Part shown: piece after piece, positions 57,321 through 64,000 of the stretch
Numbering within the stretch: position 1 is the stretch's first letter
Layout of the letters: each line of letters starts with the position of its first letter
Assembly (NCBI RefSeq): GCF_963678635.1
Contig: NC_087070.1
Coordinates: forward strand, 4,436,539-4,500,538
Reading direction: 5' to 3'
Source: Symsagittifera roscoffensis
Lineage: Eukaryota; Xenacoelomorpha; Acoela; Convolutidae
Length of the DNA: 64,000 nucleotides
The notes under the pieces: generated by a model
The model's database searches: none
What the model saw: the letters and a program-made list of their open reading frames with translations, nothing else
Told to the model about the DNA's origin: nothing
Position numbers and translations under genes: made by a program

Positions 57321-57450
57321 AAATCTTACTGCACTGTTTTATTTCAGATCAGATCGGACGTTGGAGATCGCAAGGTCACGACAGCAGGTCTCCAGACAGA
57401 AAGAAAACAATTGATAGCACTTACATAAACTTAAACTGGTCCCTATCTCA
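57321..57450 (-). repeat. 130-bp copy of an inner LTR piece
   Basis: Matches 54063-54192 with two differences. It contains CAGATCAGATCGGACGTTGG and CTCCAGACAGAAAGAAAAC. It is the right-hand partner that brackets the rearranged element. Confidence 0.92.
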
Positions 57451-57535
57451 ATTTGTGAATCGGAATGGATAGCCGGTGGGTTTCTTAGAAACAAATGGTA
57501 AGCGAAGGGTTCAGCAAAGATCACACATTTAGCGA

Positions 57536-57904
57536 TTGGCAACAAAACTGCCATCTAATGAATTTAACTCTTATGACATAAAATTTGAGTTTATAGACAA
57601 AACGCGTACCAACAGGCTCGACACTACGCTACCAAAAAATTGCCTGAGCAGTGTCATACCGGCATGCATAGGTTCACGAAATATAAAACGTCAAACTAGA
57701 CAACGACCATCTGCTTCCCACCCTTCAACAGAGACTGCAGTGACTTTCCCTGTTTACGAGATCGAAGATTCCGCAGACAAAGCGGCGATTACAGCGGGTA
57801 ATTGTACTACTCGATGTATGTTGAGCCAAAATTTGGGCCCATCCAAAATTCATCCAAAATTCTTGAGAAGAATTCCAAGTGCACCATTATGCAAAAATAG
57901 TTAG
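57536..57904 (+). other. Unrecognised ORF of 122 codons beside the rearranged element
   Basis: An open frame starting MATKLPSNEFNSYD, Thr/Ser/Arg-rich with several Cys, immediately right of the LTR-piece copy. No domain is recognised and no splice context is evident. It may be a further piece of the retroelement or chance. Low confidence that it is a real gene. Confidence 0.25.
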
Positions 57905-59101
57905 CTTATTGTGTTACTCAAAGCTAAGTTTAGCGTAGATTTTTTTATCTACTTTCGTGTATCTCAGTCGTTCGAAATTTTTTGTTTCCAGTTCGATTCA
58001 GCAGTTTTTGTTATCGTCGTAACGTCGCTTTTTGTCTAAAAGTTTTGTTCACGTTTGACTCATTTATTATGAAATAACTCCTCGAAAAATGAATAAACAA
58101 TTTATCACATATAAAATCACACATTTGCAAAGTCCTAAAAGTCAAAAAATGATATCTTTTTTGTCGAATTACATATCACAATTTTATTCTAAGGTCGTAC
58201 ACAAAAGTTGTGCTTTTTGAAAATCCACATATACACTGTGAATGGTTAATTTCGTTTAAAACTCTCAAATTATCCAGATTGAAGCCAACATTTGATGTCG
58301 GAACAAGAGTTTCATGGGTTTCTGGATGTTATATAACAGTGTCAAAATTGAAACGCTCCTATCTACATCTTGACCAAAATCTGAAACTGATTGCTGATTG
58401 AATCAATCATTGTGAATAAATCATTGCCAGAGTTATTAAGCACTTTTTTAAAAGTTAGATTAATTTAAATATTGGATGTTAAATTACTTGTTCAAAGAGG
58501 CTCGAATGTTCAAAGCAAACAAAACATGTTGCTTTTTGTAAATAAGCTGATATTTTTTATTGAATTTTCAAAAATGTTACCCTGGTTCGAATTAATTTGA
58601 AAAAAGAGTGTCGTCTTCTCCTAAACAGAGCCATTGCCTTATTTTGGGTCGGAGATTACTTTTCAAATCGAGTTCTAACTATTTTGTGCATTTCAAAGCT
58701 ATGTTTTGAAGTTGATTACAAAGAAATTGAGCCTCTGTGAATAGGTCGAAATTGAGCCAAACCATTACCTTTACCCAAAAACCTCTACCACGAGAAGTAT
58801 TAATTTCATGCCATGAAAGAGCTCATTTGCTTATTTGCATCATGATTGCCTTATCATGGTAAGGGATCGGATACTAGATCCAGTCATCTTAAGTTACTAA
58901 TTATTTTGCAATCTCATTAGTGCTACTATGTTTTTTTTCTGGCTAGAAGCAACCAACATAGCAGAAGCAGATTTGCAGAAGATACTTTAAAAACCTGAAA
59001 GCACTCAAATAATTTTAGGAGCAAGGATTTTTTTCGGAAACTCAGTCTTTTTTTCTGCCTGAAGCTTCTTGGACAAGCTGTGGCAGATCACTATAACTAG
59101 G
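57905..59101. other. Gene-free stretch
   Basis: AT-rich DNA. A 63-codon ORF at 58210-58401 has no recognisable feature. Nothing else is supported. Confidence 0.45.
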
Positions 59102-60461
59102 GGTCAACCCGGGCTGCCCAAAAATGCTAATCATATAATTTTCATATATGGAAAAAGGCTAATCATACACTTTTCATGCAATTCCAAAAGTACAGCAAAT
59201 TGCATGAAAAGTCTATGAATAGTAATTTTTCATTTATGGAAATTGTATCACTAGCAGTTTTCCATTAATCAAAAATATTGATTTTTTACATTTTAATTTC
59301 TCAAAAAAATATTTGGTTGTGTTCGTAACCGAAAACAAGTGACAAAAAACTTGGTCACTCAAACGTAGAGTAACCAAAAATTTGACCGTCTCGCATTCAA
59401 AATGCATTGGAAACGGCCTGAAATGTTTTAATTCTTTCTTACACAATTAATATGAAGAAAGTATCAAACTTTTAAATTTTGGTGAACATTTTTAAAGAAG
59501 ATTATTTTTAAAATTTGATTTTTCAAAGTTACCAGACTTTAAACAAGGCATACATAAACATGCCATACAAAAATAAGGGGAGTTTTTAGCGTTCTTGAAA
59601 AAATTTGAAGAGCGAAAAAGAAAAAATTCAATATTATTGTATCCAGGACTACGTTATACACACGAAAAATTAAATTTCGCATGCAAAAAAAGTTTTTAGA
59701 AAAGTATTTGTTTGAGTACAAAGTTCAATTTGCGGTTGAAAAAAAATTTGGGGGACATTTCAAAATAAATATTAAAATTTTTGTTGACGTCATTAAAAAA
59801 TGCTAGTCATACATTTTCCTTGTATGGAAATTGTATGACCAGCATTTTTTTTGATGGCGTCAACAAATTTTTTTTCAAGTAACTTTGAAAAATCATTTGG
59901 TTTCATTAAAATATTCCATAAACTAGGTCTATGAAAAATACTTGTCATATAAATTTCATACCTTTTGCTAAAATGTTGTCATTGGATTTTCGAAGAATTT
60001 TTTTCTTGTTTTTGCTCGAAAATTCGGTGTACCGTACTAAATAAAAAAGGAAAACTTTTGTCAAAAAATGAAAGTCATGCAAGTTCTATATATGGAAATT
60101 GTATGACTAGCATTTTTTTGGTGGAGTCAACAAAAATTTTTTGTGTGCATAAAAAATTTGCGTAAAAAAATTTTTGCGTATATATATAAAAAAATTTTGT
60201 TGACGCCATCAAAAAAATGCTAGTCATAAAGTTTTCATATATGGAAATTGTATGACTAGCGTTTTCTTAACAAAAAAATTTCCCTTTTTTATTTATTACG
60301 ATACACCGAATTTAGGAGCCAAAACAAGAAAAAAGTTCTTCGAAAATTCGGTGACAACATTTTAGCAAAATGTATTAAACTTGTTTGACAAGTATTTTTT
60401 GATAGACTTAGTTTATGGAATTGTATGATTAGCATTTTCGGTCTATGGAGGTCAACCCGGG
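59102..60461. repeat. 1.36 kb nested palindromic element bracketed by GGTCAACCCGGG
   Basis: GGTCAACCCGGG occurs at 59102-59113 and again at 60450-60461. Just inside, AAAATGCTAATCATA on the left faces its inverse, TATGATTAGCATTTT, on the right. Within lies a large palindrome (about 59913-60421, arms of some 245 bases) centred near 60172; its arms share ATTTTCGAAGAATTTTTTTC, AAAATTCGGTGTACCGTA and GCTAGTCATA-type blocks. A smaller hairpin module, with GTTGACG and ATGCTAGTCATA arms, appears complete at 59787-59870 and 60190-60270. No coding capacity. It is a foldback-type non-autonomous element built from repeated hairpins. Confidence 0.8.
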
Positions 60462-60793
60462 AAATGAGAGCTCGTCTTCCGCAGAAAAAAAAATTGACCG
60501 ACTGGTATTAATAAGTCAATTTAACGATCTACCAGTGAAAAGATTCTACGACTGTACCTGATTCTCAAAACATTTACTTATTTTCTATACTTTTTCGCAT
60601 ATGTTTTTAGTTGTAACTCAACTAGCGACTACTCAGGCAAAATTAATCCTCATATTCTCAGTTGAACCTGTAGAAAAAAAACCATTGAAACAGTCAATTT
60701 GAGAAAAGTAATAGACACTGAAAAACGGCCGATCTATTCGTGAGTATACATATAGCATCCCAAAACAGTTATTTACACACAACCAAACACCTC

Positions 60794-60799
60794 TTTATT
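60794..60799 (-). promoter_or_regulatory. Poly(A) signal AATAAA of the minus-strand host gene
   Basis: AATAAA on the minus strand, 67 bases after the stop codon at 60867-60869. Distance and context fit a short 3' UTR. Confidence 0.7.
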
Positions 60800-60866
60800 G
60801 TCCCTTCACATGAAGAGATTTTATAAGTGAGTTAGTTGTTATTTGACAGTTGTTCTTGATTGTTAA

Positions 60867-60948
60867 TTAATACATGGCAGAGTGGCTCTCATCTGGCTGC
60901 AAGTAGCTGGAGGCCAGTTGTCTCTTCAGCTGCAGTCCAGCTGCGTAC
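60867..60948 (-). CDS. Last coding exon of an unrecognised host gene
   Basis: A clean acceptor, CTTGTTTTCCAG, precedes 82 bases that finish with a TAA stop. With one base completing the split Arg codon from the exon at 61477-61661, it encodes YAAGLQLKRQLASSYLQPDE and a few more residues, ending HSAMY. Codon-level coherence, matching phase, acceptor, stop and a poly(A) signal 67 bases downstream together support a real exon in the middle of repeat-rich DNA. I do not recognise the protein. Confidence 0.7.
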
Positions 60949-61476
60949 CTGGAAAACAAGTCAGGTCAATTATGCCTCAGAAAAACATCTAGAAATTCTA
61001 GGGTGGCCTCTTTCCTATTTTTTAAAACAATTATCCCGTATAAGTGAATTGCAATACTTATGCATGCAATTATAGCTGAATTTGTGATTTCTTGTGATAA
61101 CGTATGAAGAAAGAATGTGTTCATAATAGTAGTTGGTTTTTTAACAATAAAAATTTTCGTTGTTTCATTATGACAACTTTAAAATGGTTTTTGAAAAAAG
61201 AAATTTATTTTTTTTTGAGGAGGGGGGATGGAAAAAGCTCAAGAATGATTTCGTACACGCGTTTGTTTCTCTAGCTGATTGGAATTTAACATGCTGACTG
61301 GAGGCTTATTAAAGAACTAAGAACTATTACTATTCTTAAATACGAATGTAAAATCTTCCACTGGGCTACTGGGCAGCTTTTTTGCCAAATCTTTGAAAAA
61401 CTCATTTTTTATATTCTAATATGCGTAATAACACTGGGCTAGTAACATCGGAGTAACATAGTGGTATCTTCGATAC

Positions 61477-61661
61477 CTTGGGTCGTTGGGGTTTTTGAGA
61501 GCGAAGAAGGGGATCTTGAGTTTCTTGACTGCAGACATTCCGAATCCTCCGTGGAGCTGCTGGGGTCCATTGCGTAGTCTGGACATCATCGGGATCTTCA
61601 GTCTCTTCTCCATCTCACCTCCTCCTTCTTCATTTTCGTACAACGAAGGGTGACTGCACAC
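61477..61661 (-). CDS. Penultimate exon of the same unrecognised host gene
   Basis: It runs from an ATTATTTACAG acceptor to a CCAAG/GTATCG donor: 185 bases, phase 0 to phase 2, compatible with the last exon. It encodes a Glu/Gly stretch (YENEEGGGEMEK) and then RLKIPMMSRLRNGPQQLHGG, and near its end KIPFFALKNPNDP. The motif KLKIP/RLKIP occurs twice, about 30 residues apart. The amino acid composition is ordinary for a cytosolic protein, with no transmembrane segment. Further 5' exons should lie to the right, but I could not find them before base 64000. The acceptor sits in a duplicated 26-base block. I do not recognise the family. Confidence 0.65.
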
Positions 61662-61710
61662 CTGTAAATAATTACGAAGATTTTACTGCACACCTGTAAA
61701 TAATTACGAA
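61653..61710 (-). repeat. Tandem duplication of a 3' splice site
   Basis: A 26-base block (TTCGTAATTATTTACAGGTG then TGCAGT on the minus strand) occurs at 61653-61678 and 61685-61710, a period of 32 bases. Each copy carries the ATTATTTACAG acceptor of the exon at 61477-61661. Using the upstream copy would add 32 bases and shift the frame, so only the downstream one fits. Confidence 0.85.
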
Positions 61711-62065
61711 ATAATTCACGAATAAATAATTATTTAACCTCTTTCAAAAAAGTTATCTAATTTACTCACTTAAGCTCACGGAGGTTTAAAAGCATAAAAT
61801 TTATCGCGTGTTAATTAGAAAGAGCGACAAATGGCAACAAAAGACAACTCGCAGCTCAAGACAACTTGCAAACTCTCTAAGTTTTTTAAGAAAATTATAA
61901 TATGAGGATTTTGGCTCAAGGTTGCCATTAGGCGCGCTACGGCTCTAAGTTCGGTATAAAGTCGTACCCTCACAACTACGGCTGTGAGTTGGCACGACTG
62001 CGGCTGTGAGTATATTGCGAGTTGTCTGATAATGCGAGTAGTCTTTAAATGCGAGGTGAAAAAAA
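61711..62065. other. Gene-free stretch
   Basis: AT-rich, with a short GC-richer piece at 61925-62050 holding repeats of CGGCTGTGAGT and GCGAGTTGTC/GCGAGTAGTC. No exon could be supported. Confidence 0.45.
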
Positions 62066-62205
62066 ATGATCACAGGTGAAATATATATTTTTCAGTTTGA
62101 GCTCAGGGCAACTATACTTTTTAGTTGAGTTACAAACATTTTGTCAACAATTGCTAGTTAAAAAAATTACCCCGAGCACAAATATTCCGTCATTTTTTTT
62201 GAGAG
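62066..62205 (-). repeat. Interspersed repeat R1, partial copy
   Basis: The inverse of the R1 5' third only: ATGATCACAGGTGAAATAT, GAGCTCAGGGCAACTATAC, TGCTAGTTAAAAAAATTACC and CCGAGCACAAATATTCCGT. It lies 200 bases from the fuller copy at 62404-62910 in the same orientation. Confidence 0.75.
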
Positions 62206-62403
62206 CAGGAACTACAAGTCTTCTTGTAAAAGGGCAAAACCTGTGTTTCAGTTTTAGTTTTTCCGCTATTAAGGTTGCAAAAAGGCAGTTTTTGCTTCTA
62301 GTAACGTTATTAACAAAATACAATTTCCTGCCTAAAATTAAATTGGATTGATTTGATTTACCGTTTTCTTTTTAATTTGAAGAAATAGTTTGTCCATTAA
62401 TAA

Positions 62404-62910
62404 TAACAAGACTGCTCGTATCAGGGCAAAGACCTGAATGTTCCAACTGCCTTTTAAGATCTATGGAGTAGTAACAGCTTGAAAAAATTAAAGGTAATCA
62501 AAAAAAAATTGAGATTTTTTGTAAAAATCCCACACGCCATTCAAAATACAAAGTGATAAATTTCCCTCCATTTAACAAATCAATTAGGGCCAATAAGCTT
62601 CCTTCAACCAATTTGGAACAATTTTTAAGACGGATTAAATATCCGCTTACGCGTTAATAGCGCGAAAAATATCGCTCGTTAATTGTCCCAAATTGGCCAA
62701 AATGGCAATCTTTAAAACCCTATAACTTCACGAAAAATGATCACAAGTAAAATATCTTTTCAAATTTAAGCTCAAGACAACAATACTTTTTGAATGATGT
62801 AAAAAAATTTGCGTCAAAAATAGCTAGTTAAAAAGTCGAAATTGGTCTGAAGAAAAAAAATTCCGAGCTCAAATTTTCCGTTACTTTCGTTACGAAAGTC
62901 GGAACAATAA
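62404..62910 (-). repeat. Interspersed repeat R1, copy 4
   Basis: A nearly full copy in reverse: it starts with AACAAGACTGCTCGTATCAG (the inverse of the 3' hairpin end) and finishes with TTCCGTTACTTTCG TTA CGAAAGTCGGAA, the 5' hairpin in its most perfect form (5-bp and 6-bp paired blocks). The core TTACGCGTTAATAGCGCGAA is present. AATAAC occurs at both outer edges (62402 and 62904), a possible short target duplication. Confidence 0.88.
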
Positions 62911-63199
62911 CGTTGGTCAAACAGGCAGCTTTCAAATTCCCATTATAAGCCATCGGAATGTTCGTATGTAAAAAGAGCTTTCAGATTATATCCTTGAAAA
63001 CGTGAACTGGTGACCAATTAAACGCAGTGAAATGGCAGTAGTTTTCGCCAGTTATTAAATAATGATAAATAAAGATAACAAACTGCAATGAGAAAGACTT
63101 TTCATACCTTGAAATCTGTGTTGTTTCGAAACTAATTGGAACAATTGAGAATTTAATCCCACTTTCGAAAAAAGTGACTTTCAAATTTTCACTTTTTGA

Positions 63200-63605
63200 A
63201 TATCGTTTTTTGATAGAGCTTCCTCACATCATACAATAGGTATTGTTGTCTTGAGCTCAAAATCGAAAAACAAATATTTCACCTGTCATAATTTTGTTAA
63301 ATTAAAGGGTTTTAAACATTGCCAATTCGGGACAACTAACGCTCCGTATATTTCGCGCTATTACCACGTCACGTAGACGGAGGTTTAATCCGTCCTAGAA
63401 ATCGATCCTAAATAAATTGAGAATTTCTGTTTTGTGCTTTTAATGGTTTTTTCTATGCGAAATATATCCCTTTTACTTTAAATTGCGTGAGGGGATAACT
63501 TCCAACAAAAAAATCTCTAATTTCATTTTTACTTTTTTTTTGAAAATTTCATCTCAATTTTACTTTTAAGAACGCTGCTTCAAAGACCTTAATAGGCAGA
63601 CTTTT
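63200..63605 (+). repeat. Interspersed repeat R1, diverged copy 5
   Basis: Eroded but in order: AATAGGTATTGTTGTCTTGA, TTTCACCTGTCATAATTTTG, AACATTGCCAATTCGGGACA, TATTTCGCGCTATTACCACG, GGTTTAATCCGTCCTAGAAA, and then GCGTGAGGGGATAA. The 5' and 3' hairpins are decayed. Confidence 0.65.
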
Positions 63606-64000
63606 AAAAACAGTCAAAAAAATTTGATCTCAAAAGATATTTTGCCTATTAATCTCAAAATGCAACTGCTTCTGAACGTTACTTTTGCAATTAATTAACT
63701 TTAATTTAGCAAATAAATAATAAAATGAAACAACTAATTATGTGACCCCAATTCAATTTACTGGCGTTTTATAAGACAATTGACTCTATCCCAGCTATCA
63801 GCTGGAAGTGGGTGGGGGGGGGGGGGGGAGGTAACTGCTAATAGTCAACAATGGCAGATTTGGTTCATTTTTATTTTGATGTGATGACTTAAGTCTTTTT
63901 TTTTACTTCCACTTCTAGCTTGTTTTTTATACTTTGAGTTGCTCTTGGCCCCATGAAGACGATATCATTAGATCTAAAATTTGATTTTTAGACCCAAATC
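63606..64000. other. Gene-free right edge
   Basis: AT-rich DNA with a run of 15 G at 63814-63828. Nothing else is recognisable. Confidence 0.5.

Larger units (their letters stand above)
54046..57450 (-). mobile_element. Rearranged Ty3/Gypsy-type element fragment with LTR and integrase
   Basis: The left part is in minus orientation: an LTR (54046-54379), a purine tract beside it, a basic and acidic tail frame, and a long integrase. Beyond a 19-bp inverted repeat (56214-56269), the RNase H and linker-like DNA reads on the plus strand instead. The right edge carries a 130-bp copy of an inner piece of the LTR (57321-57450) that differs from the left one at two positions, in the same orientation, so the two repeats are young. 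Overall it is an internally rearranged, partial element with several breaks. It is a different family from the element at 1-6716, judging by the integrase and LTR context. Confidence 0.7.

Noticed and set aside
58210-58401. 63-codon ORF as an exon
   Set aside because: No acceptor or donor with matching phase and no known motif.

Overview
The window looks like nuclear DNA of an invertebrate animal. It has spliced protein-coding exons (a RAB28-type GTPase, a secreted C-type lectin and the 3' end of an unrecognised gene), AT-rich introns and spacers, and a dense load of Ty3/Gypsy-type LTR elements, two LINE fragments, a hAT-type MITE, foldback elements, an interspersed repeat family and a 2.2 kb minisatellite. 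I cannot fix the phylum from sequence alone. There are no bacterial features. One 200-base run of N at 32682-32881 is an assembly gap.

Left part (1-10.6 kb): a minus-strand Ty3/Gypsy-type element runs off the left edge, with pol at 1-2990 and a long open gag-protease frame at 3051-6716. Upstream of gag lies about 3.8 kb of non-coding DNA studded with some 18 copies of a GACCCCTCCGGATT-like motif. I read this as the element's leader or LTR, not proven. From 10.9 to 14.7 kb are the last three coding exons of a plus-strand RAB28 gene. Splice phases agree and the protein ends in a CSIQ prenylation box. The GTP-binding N-terminal exons are not seen; if they exist they lie left of the window, with the retroelement inside an intron. 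The last RAB28 intron holds LINE debris.

Middle (14.7-35.5 kb): repeats predominate. They include a hAT MITE with perfect 8-bp target duplications, an RTE-like LINE relic, a 681-bp foldback element, a two-exon C-type lectin gene on the minus strand (23605-24958), a cluster of foldback MITEs sharing one terminal sequence, a tRNA-like stretch, and a GC-rich 29-bp minisatellite that throws up long spurious ORFs. Next come the N gap and AT-rich simple sequence.

Right part (35.6-64 kb): a plus-strand, A-rich, G-poor fossil of an envelope-bearing Ty3/Gypsy-like element spans roughly 14.6 kb, large for its class. It has coding-like DNA both upstream of gag and downstream of env that I cannot assign. 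After it come copies of a repeat called R1 here, a 105-bp duplication, and a third Ty3-like element with an LTR, a well-preserved integrase on the minus strand, and an RNase H segment in the opposite orientation beyond a 19-bp perfect inverted repeat. A 1.36 kb nested palindromic element follows, then the last two exons of an unrecognised minus-strand host gene with a poly(A) signal, and more R1 copies to the end.

No pathway-level cooperation between genes is visible. The three host genes look independent and separated by transposon-rich DNA.
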